Shown piece by piece: positions 14,898 to 23,911 of a DNA stretch of 64,000 nucleotides (its first letter is position 1; every line of letters starts with the position of its first letter). The notes beneath the pieces are model-generated. The model was not told the DNA's origin. It did no database searches and saw nothing but the letters and a program-made list of their open reading frames with translations. The translations under genes were made by a program, and so were the position numbers. This DNA comes from an uncultured Oscillospiraceae bacterium (GTDB lineage Bacteria; Bacillota; Clostridia; Oscillospirales; Acutalibacteraceae): contig UQQR01000008.1 in assembly GCA_900543215.1 (NCBI GenBank), forward strand, positions 1 to 64,000. Direction: 5' to 3'.

Positions 14898-15142
14898 TGG
14901 ATATAAAACAAGCTTTGGTCGCGCAAAAATTAAAGCGTCCGGTGATTTTAAACTGGCCGACGCTCGGCGACATTGAATACGAATACATAGAGAGCATACA
15001 CAGCAAGCTACCGGAATACGGAATAGAGGCGCCGGTCGCAATACTCAAAGACAGATTCGGAAACAGCAGTACTGTCGCAGATATTAAAAACATCAGATTA
15101 AAAGAAATCGGGGGCGACAAAACCGAGCTCCCGAAAGTGTAA
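14897..15142 (+). CDS. 81-aa hypothetical phage protein
   Basis: Small protein with LKRPVILNWPTLGDIEYEYI and VAILKDRFGNSSTVADIKNI. Reads like a beta-sheet protein, no membrane helix. ATG overlaps the preceding stop (TAATG). Last gene of this early operon before a 260-bp gap. Confidence 0.55.
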   Translation: MDIKQALVAQKLKRPVILNWPTLGDIEYEYIESIHSKLPEYGIEAPVAILKDRFGNSSTVADIKNIRLKEIGGDKTELPKV

Positions 15143-15402
15143 AACCGTTTTTGCAGTCAACTGCAATATATACATATATATATATAATACGCAAAAAAAG
15201 AAAGTCCCTCCCGGCGGCAACCGAGAGGGACGGCAGAGCGATTTTTCCGCCCCAAACCTTACATATATATAATACCACTTCGGGAGCGGAAAAGCAAGGA
15301 TAAATTCAGAGGGCGGACAAGCCCTATATCGTCCTTGTATGCCATAGTAAAAAGTCAACGATATAAGTTCCGCGAGAGCGGATAACAAAGGAGTTTTCGA
15401 AA
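15143..15402. other. non-coding gap upstream of Rep-like genes
   Basis: 260 bp without a gene. It holds a perfect copy of the 16-bp palindrome (15151-15166), directly followed by an alternating TA tract (about 15165-15190) and a GTCCCTC/GAGGGAC hairpin (15204-15231). Position just before the DUF6017-like and HUH Rep-like genes makes it a candidate phage replication origin or control region. No DnaA-box cluster is evident. Confidence 0.4.
15151..15166. repeat. 16-bp palindrome copy (intergenic)
   Basis: TTGCAGTCAACTGCAA 9 bp after the stop at 15142, preceded by TTT as in the copy at 25922. Intergenic position here and at 25922 suggests a real binding site. Confidence 0.7.
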
Positions 15403-15816
15403 ATGAACAATAATCATTCCGAAGTGTGCAAAAAAAGTCATTGTCAAAGTCAGGGTCAGTATCGGGCAGGTTTTGCAGAAAATTTATATTCTGTATTTTC
15501 CCAGATTGAATACACAAGCTTTGCCCCCGAGGTTCAACCGTTAGCTTACGAACTTGGAATGATAATTGCTGAAATATATACTTTGCCCGAGAATTTTAAG
15601 GTACGCATAGGCGGCGCGCAGTTGCCGGCCGAGATGGTAAGTGCGGTATATCAAAGGCTCACAGAAGAAAATATCGAGCTGGTAATAGAAAAATTCCGCA
15701 GCATTGACTACGAAATCAAATACCGCAAGTCATATTTCCGCACAGCCCTTTACAATTCCGCGTTTGAATGTGAGAGCTATTGGGAAAATCAGGTAAGAAA
15801 GGACGGCTTCGTATAA
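15403..15816 (+). CDS. DUF6017-like protein (replication-initiator C-terminal type)
   Basis: A 137-residue protein. The second half (PAEMVSAVYQRLTEENIELVIEKFRSI, then YFRTALYNSAFECESYWENQV) resembles the DUF6017 region found at the C-terminus of RepA_N-type replication initiators in Firmicute mobile elements. The N-terminal winged-helix part of such initiators is missing, so this is a stand-alone version. Good AAAGGAG before the ATG. It overlaps the Rep-like gene by one base, so both probably act in replication. Confidence 0.55.
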   Translation: MNNNHSEVCKKSHCQSQGQYRAGFAENLYSVFSQIEYTSFAPEVQPLAYELGMIIAEIYTLPENFKVRIGGAQLPAEMVSAVYQRLTEENIELVIEKFRSIDYEIKYRKSYFRTALYNSAFECESYWENQVRKDGFV

Positions 15817-16706
15817 TGCAATGTGAAAAAAAGACAATTTCCGGCAATTTACTGGAAGCGGATTTTTACCCGGTATGGGAAAACGGAAACAAAATGCCCA
15901 CAAGACCCCGCGGTACAAAGCCGTCAAGTGAAGCCCAAAAGAAATATAATAACAATATTGCGATAAAGAACGCGGTCCGTATGATAAACGCAAATTTCAT
16001 AGGCGGAGATTTTCTTATGGTGCTTACCTACAATCAGAACTTCGCTCCGCGGGATTTCGACGGAGCCGCGCGAGATTTGAGCAATTATACAAGGCGCGTA
16101 AGGACGAGAATAGCATCCGAAATAAAGCGGATAGAAAAGCAATTAAAGGCCGAGCCAAACAATAAAGAATTAAAAAAACAGCTCAAAAGATTAAAAAGAC
16201 CGTTCAAATGGTATTGCACCATAGAAGAGGTTACTTACAAAACCGGCAATAAGTGCGGACAGAAGAATTATCATATGCATCTCTTTATGACCGGAAGCAT
16301 AGACCGCGATACCGCAGAAGAAATATGGCATAAGGGTATGCGTGTAAACGCTTTGCGGTTTCAGCCCGAAAATTTCGGCCCCGAATCTGCCGCTCGTTAT
16401 ATTTCGAAAGACCCGCAGGGAAGAAAGCGGTTCAGGCACTCAAAGAACCTAACAAAGCCGACGACAAAGAAGAAAGTCGGCAGTGTTACGCCTCGTACCG
16501 TGGAGCTTATGGCAAAACAAAGAATTGACGACAGAGAATATTGGGAACGCCGATACAAGGGCTATCGCTTCTTGCGGTGTTTTGCCCGATTTAATAAATA
16601 TAACGGTCACTGGTATGTGACTGCGGTAATGTATAAAGCCGATAAGGATAGCATATTGCCGGATTGGAAAATCGAAGGTGATGATTGGATGGCTGAATCG
16701 ACTTGA
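15816..16706 (+). CDS. HUH-endonuclease rolling-circle Rep-like protein
   Basis: A 296-residue protein with the three Rep motifs in order: motif I FLMVLTYNQ (about 66-74), motif II His153-Met-His155 in NYHMHLFM, and motif III Tyr195-x-x-Lys198 in AARYISKD. This is the single-Tyr HUH fold used by microvirus-like and plasmid rolling-circle initiators to nick and covalently bind DNA. Presence in a double-stranded-DNA siphovirus prophage is notable but has precedents in clostridial prophages as I recall. ATG at 15816 follows AAGAAAGGA and overlaps the preceding stop; the frame is also open upstream. Confidence 0.78.
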   Translation: MQCEKKTISGNLLEADFYPVWENGNKMPTRPRGTKPSSEAQKKYNNNIAIKNAVRMINANFIGGDFLMVLTYNQNFAPRDFDGAARDLSNYTRRVRTRIASEIKRIEKQLKAEPNNKELKKQLKRLKRPFKWYCTIEEVTYKTGNKCGQKNYHMHLFMTGSIDRDTAEEIWHKGMRVNALRFQPENFGPESAARYISKDPQGRKRFRHSKNLTKPTTKKKVGSVTPRTVELMAKQRIDDREYWERRYKGYRFLRCFARFNKYNGHWYVTAVMYKADKDSILPDWKIEGDDWMAEST

Positions 16707-16739
16707 CCTGTAATTAAAAATCAAGCAAAGGAGACTGAA

Positions 16740-17024
16740 ATGAAAAAAAGATTTTACACAAAGAAGTGCGCGTCTTGTAAGCTAATATTCAGAACGGAAA
16801 ACAAAGGCGCAACCGTATGCTCGGCCTGTGAAAAGAAAGGGAAGACGGCGCCACCTAAAAAGAAAACAAGAATACCGCGCCCGACTTACGGAATATCCAC
16901 ACCGGAATTTTGCTGTGCCCTCGAACGATATAACGCTCGGATGCATACCCGATACACATACGGACAGGCGGTTATGCTCGTAGACAGTGGGTACATATCC
17001 CGAAAAGAATTTTTAAAGCCGTAA
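16740..17024 (+). CDS. zinc-ribbon hypothetical protein
   Basis: A 94-residue protein: two CxxC pairs (CASCKLIF and CSACEKKG) in the first 33 residues, a lysine/proline-rich linker and a helical end (FCCALERYNARMHTRYTYGQAVMLVDSGYIS). Probably DNA- or RNA-associated; sits between Rep and the late-gene activator. Family not recognised. Confidence 0.6.
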   Translation: MKKRFYTKKCASCKLIFRTENKGATVCSACEKKGKTAPPKKKTRIPRPTYGISTPEFCCALERYNARMHTRYTYGQAVMLVDSGYISRKEFLKP

Positions 17025-17039
17025 CAGGAGGATAACGAT

Positions 17040-17435
17040 ATGACGCTTAAAGAGCTTTCCCAGCTTTATTATTTAAACCGCGAGATAGAAGATTTAACAA
17101 ACAAAATAGCTGAACTCGAAGCAAAAGCGACCGATACCTCGGTTAAAATCACAGGTATGCCGCGCGGATCTGGTACAGGTGATAAAATAGGGCGTGCGGT
17201 TGAGGAACTTTGTTATTATAAATCAAAGCTTATAAATCGTCTTGCGCGGTGCCGCATAGAGCTCATACGCCTTAACGATTATATATCCGCTTGCCCGGAC
17301 AGCCTTACTCGTCAGATACTCACTTACCGTTTTGTAAACGGGCTGCCGTGGAATCAGGTTGCGGCACACATAGGGTATCCTGCTACCGAATGGTCGGTTA
17401 AGGATGCGGCATACAGGTATATCCGGAAGAATTAA
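17040..17435 (+). CDS. ArpU/DUF1492-like late transcription regulator
   Basis: A 131-residue protein: an N-terminal coiled coil (NREIEDLTNKIAELEAKA), a middle containing KIGRAVEELCYYKSKLINRL, and a C-terminal sigma-region-4-like HTH (LTRQILTYRFVNGLPWNQVAAHIGY). This is the layout of DUF1492/ArpU-type phage regulators placed just before the terminase genes, which switch on late transcription. It lies immediately upstream of a promoter-like sequence and the HNH/terminase cluster. Confidence 0.75.
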   Translation: MTLKELSQLYYLNREIEDLTNKIAELEAKATDTSVKITGMPRGSGTGDKIGRAVEELCYYKSKLINRLARCRIELIRLNDYISACPDSLTRQILTYRFVNGLPWNQVAAHIGYPATEWSVKDAAYRYIRKN

Positions 17436-17461
17436 ATTTGACACCAAAGACACTTTTATCC

Positions 17462-17470
17462 TGTTATACT
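17462..17470 (+). promoter_or_regulatory. extended -10 promoter for late operon
   Basis: TG-T-TATACT at 17462-17470, 53 bp before the HNH gene. The only TTGACA upstream (17438) is 21 bp from the -10, too far for normal use, so activation by the ArpU-like protein encoded just upstream is plausible. Confidence 0.5.
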
Positions 17471-17522
17471 GGTATCATAAAAAATCATACACAATACCCG
17501 CAAATATTAAGAGGTATTTTAA

Positions 17523-17864
17523 ATGGCAAAAGAATTTGCAAAAGCATTTTACAATAGCAAAGCTTGGTTAAGCTGTCGGAAAGCATATATAAGCAAACGA
17601 ACTATGATAGACGGCGGTATGTGCGAAACCTGCAAAGAAAATCCCGGGTACATAGTACACCACAAAATACCTCTCACACCCGAAAATATCAAAAATCCTT
17701 TGGTTGCTCTCAATCAAGATAACTTGAAATTTGATTGTAAAGATTGTCACGACAGAGAAGAAGCGCATGCGTTTGTAAAGCGAGGCTTGTTGCGCTGCTC
17801 GTTTGATGCAGACGGGCAACCCGTGGTTGAACCGACTCCCCCCATCGAGGGCAAGCGGGGTTAG
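17523..17864 (+). CDS. HNH endonuclease (packaging-associated)
   Basis: A 113-residue protein: CETCKENPGYIVHHKIPLTPENI carries the zinc cysteines and His-His, and LNQDNLKFDCKDCHDREEAH the second cysteine pair, Asn and terminal His. HNH proteins next to terminase are required for DNA cleavage during packaging in several HK97-type phages (established for HK97 gp74). First gene of the late block. Confidence 0.88.
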   Translation: MAKEFAKAFYNSKAWLSCRKAYISKRTMIDGGMCETCKENPGYIVHHKIPLTPENIKNPLVALNQDNLKFDCKDCHDREEAHAFVKRGLLRCSFDADGQPVVEPTPPIEGKRG

Positions 17865-17947
17865 GTACGGAAGACCGATTGCCCTACAAGAAATCTTACG
17901 GGTGACAAATTCGCACGAAAGGGGTAAAAAACGGAGGACAAAAAACT

Positions 17948-18286
17948 GTGAAAAATAAAAAAACCACACCTTATATACCGACGATTAAAGAAATCGTTGA
18001 TTTAATCGACTGTAACAAACGAGATTTAGCGCAAAAACTTGTAAATCGTGCGCTTTTTATGGAAAAAACCTTAAAAAAACTCGAGAAAAGAGTGCGCGAA
18101 GAGGGTGCTGTGATAAAATGCAAAAACGGTAACGGATTCGACACCACAATGGAGCATCCGGCGCAAAAATCATACAACACAATGATAGGGAAATATAACG
18201 CACTCATCAAAACAATTATAGATATGGTCCCTGAAAATGCCGACCCTGACGACGAACTGTTATCTTTTCTTAAGGGTAAAAAATGA
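17948..18286 (+). CDS. terminase small subunit-like protein
   Basis: A 112-residue protein with GTG start after ACGGAGGAC. The end of the sequence (GFDTTMEHPAQKSYNTMIGKYNALIKTIIDMV) resembles the P27-family small terminase end 'hPa.k..n........l...lGl'. Directly precedes and overlaps by 4 bp the large terminase, the expected place. Would recognise phage DNA and load it on the motor. Confidence 0.7.
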   Translation: MKNKKTTPYIPTIKEIVDLIDCNKRDLAQKLVNRALFMEKTLKKLEKRVREEGAVIKCKNGNGFDTTMEHPAQKSYNTMIGKYNALIKTIIDMVPENADPDDELLSFLKGKK

Positions 18287-19944
18287 CGGAGCTTGAAAAG
18301 TATTTTACAACAATCATAGACGGGGAAATACCTGCCTGTGAAAAAATGAAACGACAAAGCGATATAATATTAAGGCAATTCGCCTGTCCGGGAGAGTTTC
18401 ACTTTGACGCTGCGATTGCCAATCGACATATCGAATTCATCGAAAACTTTTGTAAGCTTCCTACCGGAAAACTTGGCACACCTTTAAAACTTGAATTATT
18501 CCAAAAAGCGAGATTTCAGACGATATTTGGGTTTGTAGACGATAACGGTATGAGACAATACAATGAGGTTCTGATAGTCGAAGGACGCAAAAACGGCAAA
18601 ACCACCGAAACAGCGGCAATAGAAACAGACATGCTCGTTAACGACGGCGAAGGAGCACCGCAAATATATAACATTGCGACTATGCTCGATCAAGCAAAAT
18701 TAGGTTTCAATGCCGCACACAAAATGATTAAACAGTCGTCGATTCTTCGAAAGCATATAAAAAAGCGCTCAGCAGACCTTTATTTTGATTATAATATGGG
18801 CTTTATAAAAGCTTTGGCGAGCAACTCAAACAGTTTAGACGGTCTCGACGTGCATTGTGCGGTTATTGACGAACTCGCTGCGATAAAAAACAGAGATATA
18901 TACGACCTTATCAAGCAAGCAATGGGGGCAAGATGTCAACCGTTGCTTTTTTGTATCACCACAAACGGATTTGTTAGAAACGGAATATTTGACAGCCAAT
19001 ATGAGTATTCACGCAAAATAATATACGGCGAAGAGAAAAACAAGAGATTTCTGCCTTTTATTTACGAGCTTGACGATGTTTCCGAATACCAAAATGAAGA
19101 TATGTGGATAAAGGCAAATCCCGGGCTTAGCACTATAAAATCGCTTGATTATATGCGTCAAATGGTAGAAAAAGCAAATGCAGACCCAAGCTTTAAGCCC
19201 ACGGTGTTGGTTAAAGATTTTAATATACCTCAAACCAATGAGGCGGCTTGGCTGAATTTTGAGGATTTAAACAATGAAGAAAAATTTGATATTAAGTTCG
19301 ATTATTGCATAGGCGGCTGCGACGCCGCAGACAGCGTAGACCTTAACGCCGCTAAGGCGATATGTATGCGCCCTGGCGACAACAAAATCTATGTCAAACA
19401 AATGTACTGGCTCCCACAGGCGGTTATTGATAAATATTCTAATGACGGCAAGAGGCAAGGCAGAGACAACGCACCATACGAACTGTGGATTTCACAAGGT
19501 TATTTAAGAACCTGCCCCGGTAATAAATGCGATAAGCGCATTTTTCTTGAATGGTTCAAAGAGCTTAGAGATACGGAAGATTTGTATGTGTTGTACATAG
19601 GCTATGACCCGTGGCATATAGACGATTCGCTACTGCGGGAATTTCGGGCGGAGTTTGGCAAAAATTCTATGATACCGATAAGACAGGGCCCGTTTACTTT
19701 GTCACAGCCGATGAAAGATCTTGCGGCTGAGTTTTCGGCACACAATGTTGTTTATAACAATAATCCAATCGATAAATGGTGCCTTATAAACACAAACATC
19801 AAGGTCGATATTAACGGAAACATTCAGCCTGTAAAGGGGCTTGACTCGCGTCAGAGGATAGACGGCACGGTAGCGCTGCTTTGTGCTTATACAGTTCTTC
19901 AAGATAAAAAGGATAAATACATAGAAATGAATGAAGGAGTATAA
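18283..19944 (+). CDS. terL: terminase large subunit
   Basis: A 553-residue packaging ATPase/nuclease. Walker A is GRKNGKTT (residues 101-108), Walker B lies in HCAVIDELAAIKNRD, and the C-terminal nuclease half includes IGGCDAADSVDLNAAKAI with a catalytic-type Asp. The sequence resembles the terminases of P27/HK97-type cos or pac phages. It directly abuts the portal gene (next ATG follows the stop). Confidence 0.95.
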   Translation: MTELEKYFTTIIDGEIPACEKMKRQSDIILRQFACPGEFHFDAAIANRHIEFIENFCKLPTGKLGTPLKLELFQKARFQTIFGFVDDNGMRQYNEVLIVEGRKNGKTTETAAIETDMLVNDGEGAPQIYNIATMLDQAKLGFNAAHKMIKQSSILRKHIKKRSADLYFDYNMGFIKALASNSNSLDGLDVHCAVIDELAAIKNRDIYDLIKQAMGARCQPLLFCITTNGFVRNGIFDSQYEYSRKIIYGEEKNKRFLPFIYELDDVSEYQNEDMWIKANPGLSTIKSLDYMRQMVEKANADPSFKPTVLVKDFNIPQTNEAAWLNFEDLNNEEKFDIKFDYCIGGCDAADSVDLNAAKAICMRPGDNKIYVKQMYWLPQAVIDKYSNDGKRQGRDNAPYELWISQGYLRTCPGNKCDKRIFLEWFKELRDTEDLYVLYIGYDPWHIDDSLLREFRAEFGKNSMIPIRQGPFTLSQPMKDLAAEFSAHNVVYNNNPIDKWCLINTNIKVDINGNIQPVKGLDSRQRIDGTVALLCAYTVLQDKKDKYIEMNEGV

Positions 19945-21126
19945 ATGGGTTTATTTGATAAAATACGGCAAAAAGAAAAAATGGAGCAAAAAATCAATAA
20001 CTATTTTAAATTGATGAGCGGTTATGTGCCTACATTCTCTACATTTGAGGGCGGCGTGTATGAAATGGAGCTTACGAGAGCAGCTATACACTCATTTGCA
20101 ACGCACTGCTCTAAATTAAAACCCGAAATAAGGAGCAAGGGTGAAGATGAACTTGAACAAATCTTACAATTCAGACCTAACCGGATTATGGATGCAAAAA
20201 AATATCTTTATAGACTTGCGACTGTGTATATGACCGATAACACCGCTTTTATAGCACCGTTATATGACGATTATTTTGAAATCGTCGGGTTTTACCCTCT
20301 TTTAACGAGCAAATGCAGAATTACGGATTTTAACAATAAGAGATATCTCCGCTATGATTTCGGTAACGGTCAGTACGGTTGCGTTGAGCTTGAAAATACA
20401 GGAATAATGAATCAATTTCAATACAAGGACGAACTCTTCGGAGAGAGTAACTCTTGTTTACGACCGACAATGAACCTTATGCATACACAAAATCAAGGAA
20501 TTATAGAGGGAATTAAAACAAGCGCCTCGGTTCGGTTTTTGGCGAAGCTGGCTAATACTTACAAAAGCTCGACTATACAGGAAGAACGCGAGCGCTTTAA
20601 AGAAGAAAATCTATCCGCAGCTAACAACGGCGGAGTTCTGTTTTATGATGCAAAGTACGAAGATGTAAAACAAATAGATTCTAAGCCGTTTATTGTAAAT
20701 CCGGTGCAGATGTCTCAAATAAAAGAAAATGTTTTTAATTACTTCGGTACAAACGAAAAAATATTACAGAATAATTTCACCTCGGATGAATGGAATGCCT
20801 ATTACGAGGGCAAAATTGAGCCTTTTGCAATCGAAGCGAGCTTAGTCCACACCAATATGGCATATTCACCGCAGGAGATAGCCGCCGGAAAACAAATAAT
20901 GTTTACCGCAAACCGCCTGCAATATCTTTCTAATGCAGAGAAGCTGTCGACCGTTACACAGCTGTTTGACCGAGGCTTTTTGACGCATAATCAAGGTCTT
21001 GAAATATTCAATATGTCTCCTGTCGAAAACGGAGATAAAAGATATATTCGAAAAGAATATATCGAAACGAACAATCTCGACGGAGCTGATACGAAAGAAC
21101 TTTTAAAGGAGGAAAACAATGGATAA
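19945..21126 (+). CDS. portal protein (HK97 family)
   Basis: A 393-residue protein in the canonical place between terminase and protease. Recognisable parts include VPTFSTFEGGVYEMELTRAAIHSFATHCSKLKPEI near the start, and QLFDRGFLTHNQGLEIFNMSPVENGDKRYI near the end, the latter typical of HK97 portals. Forms the dodecameric DNA entry ring. Overlaps the protease gene by 8 bp. Confidence 0.92.
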   Translation: MGLFDKIRQKEKMEQKINNYFKLMSGYVPTFSTFEGGVYEMELTRAAIHSFATHCSKLKPEIRSKGEDELEQILQFRPNRIMDAKKYLYRLATVYMTDNTAFIAPLYDDYFEIVGFYPLLTSKCRITDFNNKRYLRYDFGNGQYGCVELENTGIMNQFQYKDELFGESNSCLRPTMNLMHTQNQGIIEGIKTSASVRFLAKLANTYKSSTIQEERERFKEENLSAANNGGVLFYDAKYEDVKQIDSKPFIVNPVQMSQIKENVFNYFGTNEKILQNNFTSDEWNAYYEGKIEPFAIEASLVHTNMAYSPQEIAAGKQIMFTANRLQYLSNAEKLSTVTQLFDRGFLTHNQGLEIFNMSPVENGDKRYIRKEYIETNNLDGADTKELLKEENNG

Positions 21127-21775
21127 AGAAAAGGAAAATATAGAAAAACTGATGAACGATAAAGGGATGGAATTCAGAAGTTTTAAAATAACCAATTTAG
21201 AAAGCAGGACCGCAGAGGATGGCACAAAACAGCTTATTGTTGAGGGTGTTCCATGCGTTTACGATACAGAAACCGTGCTTTATAAGAGTAAATATCACGA
21301 ATACCGTGAAAAAATAGCTGCAGGCGCTTTTGATGGCGCAGATATGACCGATGTTATTTTTAATTGCAATCATCACGGACGAGTGTATGCCCGCACACGT
21401 AACGGTTCTTTAAAGCTCGAGGATAGTTCCGACGGCTTGCATATGAGAGCGGAGCTTATGGCAGGTGACGAGGGCCACGAACAGTTATACAGGGATATAA
21501 AGAGCGGTCTTCTTGATCGTATGTCTTTTGCTTTCACTATCAAAGAGTGCACCTATGAATACATAGAACGCACAGACAATCAGCCTGATATTACCGCAAG
21601 AACGGTAACGAAGGTAGAAAAACTTTACGATGTATCAGCGGTGGATATTCCCGCTTACGATACTACTTCAATTTCGGCTCGCCGTTCGTTTGATGCGGAA
21701 AGAGAAAAACGAGATGCGGAAAGTATCAGGCGCAAGAAGTTGGAGTTAAAATTAAAAATAGAAGGAGTAAATTAA
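21119..21775 (+). CDS. HK97-family prohead protease
   Basis: A 218-residue serine protease of the U35 type. NCNHHGRVYARTRNGSLKLE supplies the catalytic His region, LLDRMSFAF the Ser, and VEKLYDVSAVDIPAYDTTSISAR the third conserved block. It would cleave the delta domain from the capsid protein encoded next. AAAGGAGG precedes the ATG. Confidence 0.93.
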   Translation: MDKEKENIEKLMNDKGMEFRSFKITNLESRTAEDGTKQLIVEGVPCVYDTETVLYKSKYHEYREKIAAGAFDGADMTDVIFNCNHHGRVYARTRNGSLKLEDSSDGLHMRAELMAGDEGHEQLYRDIKSGLLDRMSFAFTIKECTYEYIERTDNQPDITARTVTKVEKLYDVSAVDIPAYDTTSISARRSFDAEREKRDAESIRRKKLELKLKIEGVN

Positions 21776-21778
21776 AAA

Positions 21779-22915
21779 ATGCCAAGATTAAAGGAAATTG
21801 AGCAGAGACTATCTGCGATAAAAACAGAAATGAACATTGCGGGAGCGGATTTAAACGCTCTTAATGATGAGGTAGACAGCCTCGTAGCTGAACGCAGTGA
21901 ATTGCTCGGAGCCATAGAAACAAGAAAAAACATCCTTGGAAAGATAGGGCAAGGAGAGTTCGGCGAAGGTCAGCCCGTGATTCCGCAGGAAGAAAAGAGA
22001 ACATTTGATTTTTCAAGCCCTGAATACCGTTCGGCGTTTCTCAAACAGATAAGGAATCTCGAACTCAGCGATATTGAAAAGAGAGCTTTTTCAAGCTCGT
22101 CAAGCTCTGCCGGCGCCGTCATTCCGACAGCGACCGCCAACGAAATAATTAAGAAATTAAAGCAGCACGCCCCGTTGCTCGGCGAGATTACACTTCTTAA
22201 TGTTGCAGGCAATGTTAAATTTGCCATTGAAAACGCAAAAGCGGACGCGGCTATACACACGGAAAATGCCGCTATAACCGCTGGAACGGATACTTTCACC
22301 ACAATAACCCTCGGCGGTTACGAGATAGTGAAGCTGGTACAGATTTCCGAAACAGTAAAGACAATGTCTATTGACGCTTTTGAGGCGTGGCTTGCGGATA
22401 TGATTGCAGAAAAGGTTGCGGAAAAAATCGGCGCATACCTAATAAGCGGCACCGGTTCGGACCAGCCTGCCGGAGTAAGCGTTGCTGCAACATGGGGAGA
22501 AGGAAACAGCATTACTGTTGGAAAGGCGGCTTCACTTACAACGGGAAATGTTTTGAGCCTTATAGGTTTACTTAACGGCGTTTACGATAAAAACGCTAAG
22601 TTTCTTATGAGCAAAAGAACCCTCTTTACCGATTTTATGCCGTTACAAGACAGCAGCAAAAACAATATTGTCGCCATAGAAGGCAAAAATTACTATATAG
22701 CAGGATACCCCGTACTTCTTGATGATAATGTGACTGTTCACGAAGCCTTTTTAGGTGACTTTAAGAAGATTGTAGGAAATCTCTCACAGAATATTACCAT
22801 CAAAAGCGATTTCGATATTAATACAAACAGTTATAAGTATTTGGGTGTCGCTATGTTCGACTCTAAGGTGGCTGATTCCGACGCTTTCGTTAAGCTCGCA
22901 AAAGCTACATCGTAA
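21779..22915 (+). CDS. major capsid protein (HK97 fold)
   Basis: A 378-residue protein with an N-terminal coiled-coil delta domain (residues about 1-105: LKEIEQRLSAIKTEMNIAGADLNALNDEV...) that acts as internal scaffold, followed by the HK97 fold. The protease probably cuts near EKRAFSSSSSSAG. The body shows SDQPAGVSVAATWGEG and YYIAGYPVLLDDNV motifs typical of HK97-type capsids. No separate scaffold gene is present, in agreement. Confidence 0.94.
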   Translation: MPRLKEIEQRLSAIKTEMNIAGADLNALNDEVDSLVAERSELLGAIETRKNILGKIGQGEFGEGQPVIPQEEKRTFDFSSPEYRSAFLKQIRNLELSDIEKRAFSSSSSSAGAVIPTATANEIIKKLKQHAPLLGEITLLNVAGNVKFAIENAKADAAIHTENAAITAGTDTFTTITLGGYEIVKLVQISETVKTMSIDAFEAWLADMIAEKVAEKIGAYLISGTGSDQPAGVSVAATWGEGNSITVGKAASLTTGNVLSLIGLLNGVYDKNAKFLMSKRTLFTDFMPLQDSSKNNIVAIEGKNYYIAGYPVLLDDNVTVHEAFLGDFKKIVGNLSQNITIKSDFDINTNSYKYLGVAMFDSKVADSDAFVKLAKATS

Positions 22916-22917
22916 TT

Positions 22918-23214
22918 ATGGATATAATCGAAACCGCAAAAAAGTCCCTTAGAATCACACATAACAACTTTGATGAAGAAATAGTCGATATGACGGACGC
23001 AGCTTTGGAAGATTTGCGAGCGGCAGGAATAGAAGCTACCGCTACCGGAAGCGCACTCGGTCGGCAGGCTGTTATACTTTATTGCAAATGGATGTATGAC
23101 TTTATGGGAAAAGGCGAAGAATATCGGAAGGCATATGAGCGGCTCCGAAATTCAATGAGCACAGGGGGCGTTTATGACCTCGAAAAAGACGAAAATGTAA
23201 AGCCGTGGTCCTAA
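22918..23214 (+). CDS. gp6-like head-tail connector
   Basis: A 98-residue helical protein: ETAKKSLRITHNNFDEEIVDMTDAALEDLRAAGI and AVILYCKWMYDFMGKGEEYRKAYERLR, the pattern of the HK97 gp6/SPP1 gp15-type adaptor (often called 'DNA packaging protein'). It begins 3 bp after the capsid stop with no clear ribosome site, so translational coupling is likely. Confidence 0.82.
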   Translation: MDIIETAKKSLRITHNNFDEEIVDMTDAALEDLRAAGIEATATGSALGRQAVILYCKWMYDFMGKGEEYRKAYERLRNSMSTGGVYDLEKDENVKPWS

Positions 23215-23510
23215 TGAATGATATAGCGTATTTTATTACGGAAGAATACAAAAAAGACGATATCGGAAACGATATCGTCTCTCAAACCGAAAAACTTGTT
23301 TTTTGTGAAATATCAAGCGTAGGCGGTCAAGAGGTTTTAAAAGCCTCTCAATCAGGCATAAAACCCCAATGTCGAATAAAGCTGTGGAAATATGAATACG
23401 AAAATCAGCAGCTCATAAGGATAGGAGACGATTATTTTACCGTTTACCGTACATATGTCGACAAAGAAATGATTGAACTATATTTAGAAAGGCGTGTTGG
23501 TAAGCAATGA
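23214..23510 (+). CDS. head closure / head-tail adaptor protein
   Basis: A 98-residue beta-rich protein: the phage head closure family pattern with FCEISSVGGQEVLKASQSGIKPQCRIKLWKYEYENQQLIRIGDDYFTVYRTY. ATG at 23214 overlaps the preceding stop (TAATGA); a GTG at 23205 is in frame. Expected gene order after the gp6-like adaptor. Confidence 0.82.
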   Translation: MNDIAYFITEEYKKDDIGNDIVSQTEKLVFCEISSVGGQEVLKASQSGIKPQCRIKLWKYEYENQQLIRIGDDYFTVYRTYVDKEMIELYLERRVGKQ

Positions 23511-23899
23511 GCGAAACCGTGAGTCTTTCAGGTTTGGGAGAGGAAATAGTTAAAAGATTGCAGGAATTCTCTGCGGATGTCGAAGAAGAAGTAAAAAAAG
23601 CTACAGATGCATCGGCAAAAAGGGCTGTAGCTCTGCTTAAGGAAAAATCACCTAAAAAATCAGGGGCTTATGCTTCTGAGTGGCGGAGCTACAAGCCTAA
23701 GTCGGTGCAACATATGTATGAGCGGAATGTTTATAACAGGAAAAAATATCAGCTCACTCATCTGTTAGAGGACGGTCACGGACCCGGCGGAAAATCAAAA
23801 AAATCAGTTAGAGCAATTCCGCATATAAACCCTATCCGCGACCAAATTGCAAAGGAATTTGAACAAGCTGTCGTAAATGCGATAGAAAAATATCGATAA
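23507..23899 (+). CDS. HK97 gp10-like neck protein
   Basis: A 130-residue protein: KRAVALLKEKSPKKSGAYASEWR and LTHLLEDGHGPGGKSKKSVRAIPHINPIRD are hallmarks of the HK97 gp10 family of head-tail joining proteins. Overlaps the adaptor gene by 4 bp. Confidence 0.85.
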   Translation: MSETVSLSGLGEEIVKRLQEFSADVEEEVKKATDASAKRAVALLKEKSPKKSGAYASEWRSYKPKSVQHMYERNVYNRKKYQLTHLLEDGHGPGGKSKKSVRAIPHINPIRDQIAKEFEQAVVNAIEKYR

Positions 23900-23911
23900 A
23901 GGAGGTTACAA

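Noticed and set aside
15165..15190. Alternating TA tract as proof of a replication origin
   Set aside because: Suggestive position only; no DnaA-box cluster or iterons recognised.
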